64,000 bases of DNA. It comes from Prostheceraeus crozeri. Taxonomy: Eukaryota > Platyhelminthes > Polycladida > Euryleptidae. The stretch is taken from the NCBI GenBank assembly GCA_907163375.1, contig CAJQUW010003166.1, positions 154,648-218,647 on the forward strand. The letters run 5' to 3'. A program made the translations under genes and the position numbers. Shown here in pieces: positions 15,001-23,892 of the stretch. Each line of letters opens with the position of its first letter. Within the stretch, counting starts at the first letter, position 1. The notes beneath the pieces were generated by a model. It was given only the letters and a program-made list of their open reading frames with translations, ran no database searches and was not told the DNA's origin.

Positions 15001-18000
15001 CAACTCGTGAAGTGATGATGACCAGGCCACACCCCTCATGCAAACATTTTTAACTTAAAGAATGTGTGGCGAGGTAGTGGTCGTGGGAAGACTTCAAATA
15101 GAAGTAGATGAGACGAAGAGGGAGAGAAAACAATGCACACACAAGTAGCAACAATTTGTCGAACAGACGAAGTCAGATCAAGCAGTTGACATCGCTACAC
15201 TTCACGTCATCGTCTCTAATACAAAAAGTACTTGTCCGGTCTGCATAAATTTTGTATGTGGGTAGGAAATACGCATAAGGTACGTCTACCTGAAGATTGG
15301 TGACGATTGATTCTTCAGTTGATCGGGGCATCACATAACATTGATTTTGTTAAGATGAACGATGAAATATTCGTTATTGCATGAGAATTCGATACGTGCG
15401 ATTAAGTCGCGTTACAAGAGATTTTCACTAATCAGTCACCTAATTATCTAATCGACAGTCAGAAAAGCATTGTGCTCTTCCTTGGCTGACTGATGTGGCA
15501 TTAACGTTCAAAACGTGCTCTACTTGTGTGAGAACTTTATAGATGGGCTTTATACAACCATGCATGGAAATAAATTGTCTGTCTGAAGTTGACTAGAATG
15601 GAAAATTCCCTCAAGGTCGCCGTACACTCAGGGAAACTAATTCGGGACGTCAACAACTGCAAATTGCGCATGTGACTCATTCTAATCCAATCATGCAGTG
15701 GCAGACAAGTGTACTTAAGTGAAAACGCGCGCGAATTTTGTGCCACTATTGTGCATTGCATTAAGCTGCATTTCCGTTGTGGAGATTTTGCTGCTGTCAA
15801 TTTCTATGAGTCCATGCATTTCTGCAGACAGAGATCTTAAGTCAATAGTAACCTAACCAGGACATCTATAGCAGATCTCTGATTCATGAAATGGATGGTT
15901 GAAGGAATGCAGCTACCGATAGTACGTGGGTGACAAGACAGGTACTTTGCAACAACAATGGCTCGTAAAACGTTGTTGGAAAGTGACAAAATCCTGACAA
16001 TAAGTAGCTACAATGTGAAGCGTGGAAACAATCGATAAATCGTTCGGCTGAGAGGATGGAATATTACCACGATTTGTGCATCAGCTCATGTCTGATCAAT
16101 GAGTTATCTCATGATTTATCATTATTGTGTAAAAAAATAAATTACAGCATTGAAATCAACAACATGTCCCAGCACTTACTTCCTTAACCTCATTTCTTTG
16201 TCGACTTCGTCTTCTTCCTCTTCATCATCACTTTCATGCGGTTCGTTGTACGCCCGAATTTCTGCTTCTGCGGGAGTTTGCGCGAGTTGCTCAGTAAGAA
16301 AGTTGAGGAGCGTGGAAACTGAATTGACTGCCAGCACATGCATCGTGTTCACGATCAGATAGTCGGATAACAAGATGAATCTACAAAAGGAGAGATATGT
16401 ATTAAGAAACCTTTTAATATAATCCCACTCGACTTCGGAAAAACTCCTGTAGTCACACATTTGTATCCGGTTCTATGTGACTCTGATTGGCGGATACTAT
16501 CTGCTTCATAAATTTGATTTTGATGCTAATTATTCAACATTTATAACATCATCTCTCTCTCTCTCATCATCATCATGAACTTTTTATGTTAAATGCATTT
16601 GTATGACAATGGCAAGGTACCGGCGCTTCAAAGATTCACGACTATTAGCCTATACTTTCCTTACAAATATAAAATCATTTTAATAAAATAACTTGCAGTA
16701 CATTTCCTTACGGCAGAACCGGCAACTATTGCATATTTCAGTTATTTCTCCTTAAGAAAGTGTTTCTCAACCCCTGGTCCACGGGACAGGTCAGTTTCGT
16801 CCGCGAAGTTAATGTGAAATAATCGTTGCTTTAGGCATAAACCGCTTTATCAATGGCGAATTTGGTCCAGAGACGTCTTTCACAGTTTTTGATTTGGTTT
16901 ATTAATACGATGACGCTGTCTCAGAGTAGAAGAAGTATCTCTTCAATATGACTATCATATAAAGCATCTACAGGTCATGTGCCTTCATACGAGGCTACGC
17001 TGACACAGTTGCGTGTTAATGAAAGCGCTACTTTACCGCAAATTGCGATTCAATCAGCGTCTGTTAACCCATATTTGTGTGACGCGCACTGCACTTGTAT
17101 AGGCTACATAAGCATTTTTTTGCTTTTCTAGATGTTTCGTAATTACTAGTAACATCAGACGCGCGATCATTCTTCATTCAGGACTTGCAGCACATCATCT
17201 GTAGAAATTGAATTTGAGACAAAAATGCTTAATTGTATTTCACCACGATTAAATAGACGCCGCTCTTCTTCTCGTGCGACAGCATAGTCAGATGGTGAAG
17301 GTCGCCATGCGTAGCCACTGTCCAGAATTCTTAGTCCGTCCATGCTGTTTGGGGCGCGGTGGCGAGAGTAGACCGAAATGAGGTGTTCCGGGGTCTGCTC
17401 GTTTTCCTCACAAACACAGGCAGCGGTGTAAAGTGCTGCCGAATCGGCCGTCCCATTCCGGAGACGATTAAGTCGCACCCAGGCCTTCCGCGGCAAGTTT
17501 TTCTCCTTGATGGTAGACGCCTCTGAGTATGATTGATAAGTATTTATTTAAATAAGTCTTAGTCCACACAGTTCACTTGGTGTGAGCGCTATGTCCGCAA
17601 TAAGTTAATGTTGAGAAACACTACCTTAAGATCTAGCGAGCGACTTAGATCGGTGCCTAACCGAGAATCTGAAATTAGCATCAACAAACTGCTATCGTTC
17701 ATTGTAGTCCAACTAACTTAAGCGAATCACAAATTAAACGAATCACAAAGTCGGATATCTTGAATTACACACATTTGAAACCTTTCAGTTCTGTAATGTT
17801 GATAAATAAATATCTTTATGCAACTTCATTTCACTAATTCAGTTACTAATAAGAATCATAAATGCTTAACAACAGCAAGTTCATAATCTTGATGAATTTT
17901 TACTCAGACGCAACTTCATTTCTGCATGCAGTTTTATACAAAACACACTTCACACCACAAATTGATGTAGCTTCAAGAGTGGGCTCCACTAAAGCTAGTG

Positions 18001-21000
18001 ACTACTTTATGGATCACTGAGGCCCATGCATGTCACTATATTTCTAAAAGACATGTGATTCCAAATGGAAAATTCAAGGGTTTCCACAAACTAGATTTCC
18101 TAGATTAAGGATCTGTCATAAAGTTACCCATTCTCTATACGATCAACCCACTCTTGAAACTACTACATCTTGTGAAGAGTTTAAATCGTTTTTGCTGTAG
18201 CTTGCCAAGACAAACGGCCACGATTTACCTCGTTAGGCGCCGGCAGTGGTTTCTCTTGTTTGCTTGTTCTGTATACGTCATTTTATCCGGAGCTTCTCCA
18301 TAGATATCCATATCATAGCTCTGCATAAGATAGCTACTAGCAGTTCCTGGAGGTCCGTCTGTAATAAAAAAGATTAGTAACTGAAAACGATGCCTAGTAT
18401 CAATATCAGATTGATCAGTTGAATCAATAGGAAACTTGAAAATGTTTAACAAGAACATAGAACCGTAGAACATAACTATCAAATGGTCTAAAGATTACTT
18501 AGTTTCCGTTGCACGTTCTTTATTTTGTCGTCAATCCTATTGGCTGCTATTCGAACGCGCTTAAACTCTGCTTGTTTCAAAGTATCATGATACTTCTGGA
18601 AGACAAATGCGCCTAAGGTAACAAGTGGAACTTCATGAGAGATAACGATGTCCGGTGCCGGTTTATTCTTTGACTTCGCCATCGTCAACCGATGAAGAAT
18701 TTCACAGTCCAATGAAATGTCCATGTTTGTGTACCGAATGAACGGTGGTTGGAAGACCTCTGATAAATAGCATGAAGAAGTGGACAGTTGAGGAGTTAGC
18801 CGCAAGAATTTACATTAACTTACCTCCATAGCCAGTGCTTTCTCTTCCATCGATGAAATAATCATCTGGGGTGAATCCAGCTTCTAGCAAAGCTGTTCTG
18901 CATGCAGATCGAACAACTTCTTTCACAAGCTCTCTGAACTCTCCGAGTCGACCGGCAACTTCATTCAGCTGTTGAATTTGTGCTTCCATGAACTCATTGA
19001 GAGTATAGGTGTGACCTTTCTCCACCTGATAAGAAAATGAATATTATGAATTTATAAGATACTAACTAGAAATTTATATATTACTGAAATCTCGACATTA
19101 GTAGTTTGACTTGACGGTTAATGCTATGTTGTCTTGAGGAATGAAGTCATCTGATCGGATTACACAGATTCTTCAATTAAGGACTTATGTCATGCTGTCG
19201 CTCGTCGATAGCTCAGTTGGTAGTGCATTGGCCTAGAATGCCAGAGGTCGGTGGTTCAAATCCAACAAGGCGCGAAGTTATTTTTCTTCTATGAAATTAT
19301 TTAAGTATCAGATGCGAAACTATCATGGTATCATTTGATAGTTGATAGGGAATGAATTGTACAACTTGAAGCTCAATATTCAGCAGCTCTCTTCTCCTTG
19401 TTAAAGTCGTCTTATTAATCAATCCAGTTAAGTCTGTTTCTTATACCGACCCTTCACGGTACAAAATCTAACCCACTTGCCATAATTTTACCAGTTCTTT
19501 CTCTTCTCTGGCGATCGACATGGAGAAGTGGCGAAAAGTGAAAGGAAGAGATGTAGGGATGTCACGATGTAGGGAAACCTCTTGCTCAGAACTGCCAACA
19601 TTCTCATTTGCATAATCGGGATATGCCTACTATCATCAAGTATACGAACTATCCCATATATATTTTAAAAAATCAGCATTATTCTAAATATTTAATTGAA
19701 ACTAAAAATATTATGTTATCTTATAAATGTGTTATAAAAAAATGTTTATGTTACATAATTCAATTGCTGTGCATACGGGAATCTAAAAATGAAAAGTGTT
19801 TAGAGAGAGTCACCGCGTACCACAATGTTTCAGGACTTATTTGATCTGGTAATCACCGAATAACTGGAATTCTGCAAATTTTTTGGCACTTATTGCTATG
19901 ACGAAAGTAATTTTCAAAAATGTCTACAAGAATACCATCAAGCTGATGGGTAGCTCAGAACATGCCTTTTTCGTCATCAAATTGAGCAGGTGACATACGA
20001 GAACAAGAATTTGTACCTTCATAGCCTTAAATAAATAATAATTATCAATTTCATTTTTCAAAATTTAAGTTTATATTCATGCAGGTATAAGAATATGGAA
20101 TGAGCTGATCGCAAACTTTTTGAGTTCCTTTGCAAGACAAAATTTAAAAAATCGGGACTCTTTGCACAGGTCTGTTTTCTTCATAATGTCACTGTATGAG
20201 AAGCAAGGCAAGCATGTAAAATATAATTAACACTAACCTTGCACAATCCCATGTCAGAAATACGATAGCACATCTCACGAACATTGAGAAGAGCCGGTCG
20301 TAAGGAGGAATTGACAATGAAAAGCATTTCTTCCAAAACTTTCTTACAATGTTGGAACTTCTTGTATTTCACATTCTTTCTCCAAACGATGAACGCCTTC
20401 CATTTGCGAAAATTTTTGAATGTATTGATCTACAGAACATGAATCAAGCATAATACCATTTCTACACATATTTGAAGCTAAACCCTTACCTGCTTCAGAC
20501 GAACGAACGTTTTGTATTCATGCTCGAATCTATCTAACTTGATATATTCAGTCTCATCATCACTTCGCATGCGAACAAGTCCGACAAGACCCAACGTACA
20601 GTAATCTTGCTTGTGAATATTTTCGTAACTTACAACTCTGTTGAGGAGACAGGAAAATTGTCGATGAAGCATGCATCCATTTACTTAGAATAAAATAAGC
20701 GACCTACTTTGAAAGAAACTTCAAATTTCAATGAATTTCTTTAATTTATAGCAAAGCATATGTCTAGTAAGATGCGTTTTAAATATTCTTAAAATTGGTA
20801 AAGCGACGTTCTGTCTATCATATCAATTCTTCATCATCTATGTCCCTCAGTTTATTTGTAATATTTTCTTTATTGGTTTGAATACCACAGAAACACATAT
20901 GAATGTTCTCTTTAAATTGCTAACTATTGAAAAGGGCGTAGGATCCCAAAATCTATGGTATTAAAAATAGAGATGGAAACTGCCCCCGGTATTCGAACCG

Positions 21001-23892
21001 CATCGGCCTAGATTTTGAGCCAGCTCAAGTCGGTGTGCCAGTCACATATTGCTCCCCAGAAACTTCTAATAGGTCAACAATTACTCCCCATAGGAAATAA
21101 TTGCACCCCCACCTACATTTTTCACTTGTCAGAAGTTTCTCCCCAATAAGAGTCAGTTATTTCCACAGATTTCTATCATATCACTCGCTCAGAAACTGAT
21201 GACCATTCAAAATTTTCTGCATTTGAAATTTTTAATAGAAAAAGGCCTTGCAGGTCATGCGGTTGTTCAACAGCCATTGCAGCTTTAAATGAAAATATGA
21301 TGAATGTCTCTATCATTAATATATTCCATTCACGAACTTCATATTAGCATTACATAAGAGGAGGAGTAACTATTTCCTGGAGGGAGTAATATTTGACAGG
21401 GAGTAACTTCCAACCGTTGCACCGGCTTGTCCCGATCTTGTGAATTGAATTAATTTAATTTTAGTTGTTATGTTGCCTTAAAAGTACATATTGACATGGT
21501 AGTGGCTCTACCAACCGAGCCACGAGCCGCTTACATGCAGTCGTGTCAATTAGCAAGAGCACATGGAACCTTTCGAAGTAATTTCAAAACTTTCACGCCA
21601 AGCGGCAATCATCGAAAGAATAATCATTTGACTTCAAATTTGAACTCACTTAAGATTATAGTAGTGATAAAAAACTGAAGATTTTGGCACTGCAGGACTT
21701 AAGTAGAAAAAGCTAACACTTCTATCACTTCTCAAAATGTTGATGATTTTTGCTAAGTCACGTTCCCCATCGAAAGTCCTTGTTTCTGAAACAAAATGTA
21801 GTAAATGTTATCTATCACGAATTTAATCAAACTGAAATTTTCAACCATAGACGATGAAAAAATAAGTAACAAAATAACTTGCACATTACCGTCCATGTTT
21901 CTAGTAACCGCATTGGTGCCTGCGAAAAAGCGTTTATTTTATTGAAGTGACCACTTTTACAGCTCTCTTTTGAAAAAGTCATGCACTGACATGCACATGC
22001 ATACAAGACAAAATGTTGAACGATCCAAAGCGATATGTGATTACGAATATCATTACCTTGTTATTCATTAAAAGTGTTTGGAAGCTAAGAAAAATACACG
22101 CAAAAAATTCAGTAAATGCGTTGCTCAAAGTATTCAAATACAGATATGGATTAGAATAAACGTACATATTCTTCAGTATGAGTACACTATATTTTTGACA
22201 CAATCTAAATAGAAAATAATAGCACTTCTTTCCCTTCACAAGCTCTTTCGGTTTTACAAGTCAGTCTTAGTGTCTAAAATTATCACAGAAGATAATCTTC
22301 TAATCCGTTACTAAGAGGGACTGGGGCGTTACTGGGAACTTGCTCAAAAACAAGTCACAGAAAGTAATCAAGCTTCAAAACAATTGCACACTTTAGAGCG
22401 ATGCATTTTAGATACTCTTCCATAAGATGTTGCTATTAGCAGTAAATATATTAGTTTTCTCTCCCGAGTAATTTTAATGCCAGCAAGAACAGTAGTTAAA
22501 AACAAAAATATGTACACAGTCTGTGTACGTTGTGCACATATTTTTAGCTATTATAACTACTCGGGAGAGAAAACTGACATTTTACTGATTCATCATGGTC
22601 GTCCCGCCATCAGTCATCTCATATGTTGTTATTAGAATATTTCATGCAACGTTGAGCAATTTTCTGCAGTTATCCTTGCATATGGATTGATATTATCATT
22701 GTTTTGTTTCGTATATCTACCGCACAATGTACACAGATTTTTTATGGCAAATCGGTAATTATGATTGCCATGACTAAAGAACTTATTATAATCATCATCC
22801 AAGTATCCATTAAATGAGAGCAAAACAATGGAAATCTAGAAATATCTCATAAGACATAGCCTACGCATGGTTCCTACGCATAGTGCTACCATATTGAAAT
22901 ATTAACTCTTGGTACAAATTTCCATTGATACATTGAATGATCTATACATGTTAATTAATGAATTGATATATACAGCAGTATAAATTGAGTTTTATTATTA
23001 CTGACCAACTTTTCATTGATCAAAAGTTTAATTTGAATGGGAAACCCGCACTTTTATCTTTCATCTGGCAGTATTCGCGACAAAAAAGTAGTTCACGTTC
23101 ATCTATAAGAATATTCTCACCAAACTCCCGATCAGGCTTCGATTCCATAGCAGCATCAGCATGAAACCGTCCTTGTTTGCCTTTGCTAGCAGATGCACTA
23201 TCAGCTTGTCCACTGTGCGGTCGAGAGATAGCGCCTTGTCGCTCAAGAAGCTCTGGTGGAAGAGTAGGCACCGGAGAAGCGGGAGAATCGAGGGGATCTA
23301 ACGTCCCTGACCGACGTAGCTTTTTCGGGTCTGGCGGGATAACAACAGTGTATCCTTCCTCCTCCAATCGCAACTTATTCTGATTTTGAATATAATGTGG
23401 TTGATTATGAGCTTGATGGGACTTGAGAACATTCTGAAAACCAGAGAAGGACATTCAAAAAAGCATTCATTCAAAGCCCTGTCAGATTGCAACACAACTT
23501 GCCGTTTCTTTGCCCAATAAATTTATCGAGAGAACTTTTGTTCCGCTTTTGGACAAACTATGATATCCTATCACATAAAGATCAAGATGTATCAATGATG
23601 AGATATTGTGATACTATCACTAGGCCTATACAAAAATAAATTTTTAAAAATCAGTGCTTAAGATCATAGCTTCAATTAGCTTACCAATGGTTCCAACGGC
23701 TGAATTGGGGGGATCGCCATCGTTTTCTTCTGAGCTCTGGTCGGAGGAGTGAATCCTAATGCATTTGGGTTTCTAGGAATTCCCTGTCGACTTGGATGAT
23801 AGAGTATCCGTCGTTTGAGGGAATTAGAATCATTTCCACTGGTTTGCATTTGCTGTCCATTTTGGACACCATTCATTTTGGATGTCATTGCA
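1..23892 (-). CDS. DNAH6: Axonemal dynein heavy chain, DNAH6-like; 5' 21 coding exons (3' part outside window)
   Basis: Dynein heavy chains are the ATPase motors of cilia; DNAH6 belongs to the single-headed inner-arm class. I trace 21 coding exons from the ATG at 23886-23888 to an exon ending near 588. Spliced, they give 6,792 bases (2,264 codons), and all junctions keep frame where phase can be tested. Order: a divergent basic N-terminus (about 1-200), tail (200-1030), linker (1030-1480), AAA1 with GPAGTGKT (exons 18/19) and Walker [14 protein letters not shown]2 with GPTGGGKTT, and the start of AAA3 with GGTGVGK. Vertebrate DNAH6 is about 4,150 residues, so the rest of AAA3, AAA4-6, the stalk and the C-terminus lie to the left of position 1. 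The subfamily was assigned by comparison with remembered sequence: AAA1 has [18 protein letters not shown], unlike DNAH3/7/12, and the tail has [20 protein letters not shown]. No inactivating change is seen in the exons. Confidence 0.92.
8..273 (+). repeat. Dispersed intronic repeat, copy A
   Basis: About 265 bases clearly related to 3806-4090. Shared blocks include TGTTGGTCCTTCCGAT, a run around CTGATGATTTCACCA, and GACAG..CATTGTTTG with ACTTCCAATAG. No coding potential and no terminal repeats seen; probably an old non-autonomous element. The rest of 274-587 shows nothing I recognise. Confidence 0.7.
588..809 (-). CDS. DNAH6: DNAH6 coding exon 21 (AAA3 start)
   Basis: Residues 2191-2264. 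[18 protein letters not shown] and [14 protein letters not shown] lead to the AAA3 P-loop [10 protein letters not shown]. The Ser/Thr that should follow the lysine would come from the next exon, outside the window. The donor is most likely GTAGGT directly after the lysine codon; a later GTATCA is a poorer choice. Confidence 0.9.
874..2313 (-). CDS. DNAH6: DNAH6 coding exon 20 (AAA1-AAA2), 1,440 bases
   Basis: Residues 1711-2190. It opens [13 protein letters not shown], carries [20 protein letters not shown] (AAA1 sensor region), [20 protein letters not shown], the AAA2 P-loop [13 protein letters not shown] and the AAA2 Walker-B-like [18 protein letters not shown]. Acceptor CCACAG, donor GTAAGA, phase 0 at both ends. 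It is an unusually long uninterrupted exon for this gene, probably by intron loss. Confidence 0.97.
2314..3148 (-). other. DNAH6 intron 19
   Basis: AT-rich intron sequence. I see no element, repeat or gene. Confidence 0.8.
3149..3372 (-). CDS. DNAH6: DNAH6 coding exon 19 (AAA1 catalytic core)
   Basis: Residues about 1636-1710. It completes Walker A ([11 protein letters not shown]) and holds Walker B ([10 protein letters not shown]) with the catalytic glutamate, so AAA1 looks active. Acceptor TTACAG, donor GTAATA. Confidence 0.96.
3518..3591 (+). repeat. AT-rich simple repeat
   Basis: TATTTATA-type runs followed by about nine TTA/ATT trinucleotides, inside a DNAH6 intron (3373-4322). Apart from this and the dispersed repeat copy B, that intron holds nothing I recognise. 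Confidence 0.85.
3806..4090 (+). repeat. Dispersed intronic repeat, copy B
   Basis: Second copy of the repeat at 8-273, same orientation, diverged by substitutions and small gaps. It lies in the intron between DNAH6 exons 18 and 19. Confidence 0.7.
4323..4680 (-). CDS. DNAH6: DNAH6 coding exon 18 (AAA1 start)
   Basis: Residues 1517-1635. [20 protein letters not shown] leads into AAA1; the exon ends inside the P-loop (GPAGTG), with the last glycine codon split. AAA1 is the main ATPase site. Acceptor TTTCAG, donor GTGCGT. Confidence 0.96.
4681..5779 (-). other. DNAH6 intron 17
   Basis: About 1.1 kb without a recognisable element. Short open frames on both strands show no family resemblance. 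Confidence 0.75.
5780..5941 (-). CDS. DNAH6: DNAH6 coding exon 17 (linker end)
   Basis: Residues 1463-1516, with [17 protein letters not shown], near the end of the linker. Acceptor TTTCAG, donor GTGAAA, phase 0. Confidence 0.94.
5942..6775 (-). other. DNAH6 intron 16
   Basis: AT-rich intron; nothing recognised. Confidence 0.75.
6776..6946 (-). CDS. DNAH6: DNAH6 coding exon 16 (linker)
   Basis: Residues 1406-1462, with [20 protein letters not shown], part of the distal linker. Acceptor CTGCAG, donor GTAAAC, in phase. Confidence 0.95.
7114..7416 (-). CDS. DNAH6: DNAH6 coding exon 15 (linker)
   Basis: Residues 1305-1405. [20 protein letters not shown] and [20 protein letters not shown] are hallmark linker motifs. 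The end ([10 protein letters not shown]) is acidic and variable. Acceptor TTACAG, donor GTAATT. Confidence 0.96.
7548..8378 (-). CDS. DNAH6: DNAH6 coding exon 14 (linker, DHC_N2)
   Basis: Residues 1028-1304. Start of the linker, the lever that swings over the AAA ring: [48 protein letters not shown] and [21 protein letters not shown] single 831-base exon. Acceptor TTACAG, donor GTAAGT, phase 0 at both ends. Confidence 0.96.
9060..9180 (-). mobile_element. tRNA-derived SINE head
   Basis: Read on the minus strand, it opens GGTCCGGTGGCCTTGTGGTT (A-box region at 9153-9168) and has a B box GGTTCGAATC at 9109-9118: an internal RNA polymerase III promoter. No intact tRNA cloverleaf. The rest of the intron (8379-10029) shows nothing else. 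Confidence 0.75.
10030..10308 (-). CDS. DNAH6: DNAH6 coding exon 13
   Basis: Residues 935-1027. A highly charged, heptad-like helical segment ([20 protein letters not shown]) ends in YQKNFK just before the linker. Acceptor TTTCAG, donor GTAAGA. Confidence 0.94.
10309..10790 (-). other. DNAH6 intron 12
   Basis: AT-rich intron; nothing recognised. Confidence 0.75.
10791..11197 (-). CDS. DNAH6: DNAH6 coding exon 12
   Basis: Residues about 799-934. Contains [19 protein letters not shown] and [14 protein letters not shown]; predicted largely helical. Acceptor TTGTAG, donor GTAACA, phase 0 at the end. Confidence 0.94.
12689..12750. repeat. GC-rich imperfect palindrome in an AT-rich intron
   Basis: GCGGTGCGCCGGCC is mirrored by GGCC..GCTGGTGCACCGC across a short centre, so the stretch can fold into a hairpin. 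It stands out from the AT-rich intron around it (11198-13652), in which I see nothing else. Confidence 0.6.
13653..13941 (-). CDS. DNAH6: DNAH6 coding exon 11
   Basis: Residues about 703-798. [18 protein letters not shown] and [13 protein letters not shown] match the family tail; [16 protein letters not shown] follows. Acceptor TTGTAG, donor GTAAGT in phase 1. Confidence 0.94.
13942..14265 (-). other. DNAH6 intron 10
   Basis: 324 bases of intron; nothing recognised. Confidence 0.7.
14266..14509 (-). CDS. DNAH6: DNAH6 coding exon 10 (Pro-rich insert)
   Basis: Residues about 621-702. A Gly/Pro/Gln-rich stretch ([15 protein letters not shown]) follows a charged segment, then the conserved [11 protein letters not shown] and [13 protein letters not shown]. 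Acceptor AAACAG, donor GTGAGA. The Pro-rich insert is not in the vertebrate protein as I remember it. Confidence 0.92.
14680..15410. mobile_element. Foldback or MITE-like imperfect inverted repeat
   Basis: Two long imperfect arms face each other. One arm (about 14790-14985) runs from GAATCAATCGTCAC through GAAGTGCAGAGATGTC to CTTGATCTGACTTCGTCTG; the other (about 15165-15315) repeats these in reverse complement. The arms also share AAGTACTTTTT. No coding potential. Outer ends are approximate. The rest of the intron 14510-16179 shows nothing. Confidence 0.7.
16180..16380 (-). CDS. DNAH6: DNAH6 coding exon 9
   Basis: Residues about 554-620, with [17 protein letters not shown] followed by an acidic run ([14 protein letters not shown]). 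Donor GTAAGT. The acidic run lies at a place that is variable in the family and is probably a surface loop. Confidence 0.93.
16549..16577 (+). repeat. CT/ATC microsatellite
   Basis: A short CTCTCTCT run followed by ATCATCATCATC, in the intron between DNAH6 exons 8 and 9. Confidence 0.85.
17160..17560 (-). mobile_element. LINE C-terminal fragment
   Basis: The minus-strand frame reads [20 protein letters not shown], then [15 protein letters not shown] and [14 protein letters not shown]. This is the Cys/His domain that follows the reverse transcriptase in many non-LTR retrotransposons (I/Jockey-like). Only this 3' tail remains. The rest of the intron 16381-18228 has no element I recognise. Confidence 0.75.
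18229..18358 (-). CDS. DNAH6: DNAH6 coding exon 8
   Basis: Residues about 511-554, including [20 protein letters not shown], a conserved DNAH6 segment. Acceptor TTACAG, donor GTAAAT. It ends in phase 2 and completes an arginine codon with exon 9. Confidence 0.93.
18499..18759 (-). CDS. DNAH6: DNAH6 coding exon 7
   Basis: Residues about 424-510 ([18 protein letters not shown] to NVQRKL). Acceptor TATCAG, donor GTAATC; both ends are in phase 1, giving YGE-VFQ and KLN-GPP at the junctions. Tail region. Confidence 0.9.
18824..19025 (-). CDS. DNAH6: DNAH6 coding exon 6
   Basis: Residues 357-423. It carries [20 protein letters not shown] followed by TPDDYF, among the most diagnostic tail segments for DNAH6. 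Acceptor TATCAG, donor GTAAGT, phase 1 at the end. Confidence 0.95.
19201..19275 (+). mobile_element. tRNA-like sequence, probably SINE head or tRNA pseudogene
   Basis: Perfect A box TAGCTCAGTTGG (19209-19220) and good B box GGTTCAAATCC (19253-19263) with tRNA-like spacing. The TGGC/GCCA anticodon stem closes a 7-base loop. The acceptor and T stems pair badly, so a working tRNA is unlikely. The rest of the intron 19026-20237 holds nothing. Confidence 0.65.
20238..20429 (-). CDS. DNAH6: DNAH6 coding exon 5
   Basis: Residues 293-356. It contains [14 protein letters not shown] and [20 protein letters not shown], both strongly conserved in DNAH6 tails. Acceptor TGTAG, donor GTTAGT, phase 0 at both ends. 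Confidence 0.93.
20490..20637 (-). CDS. DNAH6: DNAH6 coding exon 4
   Basis: Residues about 243-292 ([12 protein letters not shown] to FVRLKQ). Acceptor CAACAG, donor GTAAGG, ending in phase 0. Part of the N-terminal tail; continuous in sequence with exons 3 and 5. Confidence 0.9.
20980..21040 (-). mobile_element. tRNA-derived SINE head fragment
   Basis: On the minus strand a B box GGTTCGAATACC (20988-20999) follows a sequence resembling tRNA D and anticodon arms. A second A-box-like piece (TGGCTCGGTTGGTAGAGC, minus strand, near 21493-21535) lies in the same intron. Confidence 0.55.
21050..21410. mobile_element. MITE-like element with GGGAGTAA inverted repeats
   Basis: The right end reads AGTAACTATTTCCTGGAGGG, then AGTAATATTTGACAGGGAG. 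The left end carries the same blocks in reverse complement (CAACAATTACTCCCCATAGG, AAATAATTGCACC). About 360 bp, no coding capacity, in the intron between DNAH6 exons 3 and 4. Confidence 0.6.
21650..21785 (-). CDS. DNAH6: DNAH6 coding exon 3
   Basis: Residues about 198-243. It carries the dynein-tail motif [15 protein letters not shown], close to LYLTPAVPKSSIEYD in vertebrate DNAH6 (from memory). Bounded by TTTCAG and a consensus donor GTGAGT in phase 2. The split lysine codon completes NLKVVSYENI with the next exon. Confidence 0.9.
22453..22575. mobile_element. 123-bp MITE with perfect 18-bp terminal inverted repeats
   Basis: AGTTTTCTCTCCCGAGTA at the left is matched exactly in reverse complement at the right (22558-22575). 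The centre is also palindromic (AAATATGTACACAG near CTGTGTACGTTG). Too small to code; a typical miniature inverted-repeat element. The rest of 21786-23045 is AT-rich with nothing recognised. Confidence 0.85.
23046..23433 (-). CDS. DNAH6: DNAH6 coding exon 2
   Basis: Residues 69-197, opening [12 protein letters not shown], which resembles the vertebrate DNAH6 N-terminus as I remember it. Pro/Ser-rich middle. The acceptor is clear. The donor is not: the next exon needs phase 1, which fits either GTTTCC (exon ends 23046) or GTGCGG (exon ends 23052). I chose the first; both are weak sites. Confidence 0.75.
23685..23892 (-). CDS. DNAH6: DNAH6 coding exon 1 (start codon)
   Basis: Residues 1-68, starting [11 protein letters not shown] at 23888. 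The piece is basic and low in structure, with no domain I recognise. An acceptor AG sits at 23893-23894, four bases above the ATG, so at least one untranslated exon must lie further up; I could not find it. The donor is GTAAGC after the codon for Leu (LEPL). The start could move if an upstream exon is coding. Confidence 0.7.

Noticed and set aside
19201-19275. A functional tRNA gene
   Set aside because: A and B boxes and the anticodon stem are good, but acceptor and T stems mispair, and the apparent AGA anticodon does not go with a serine-type long variable arm.
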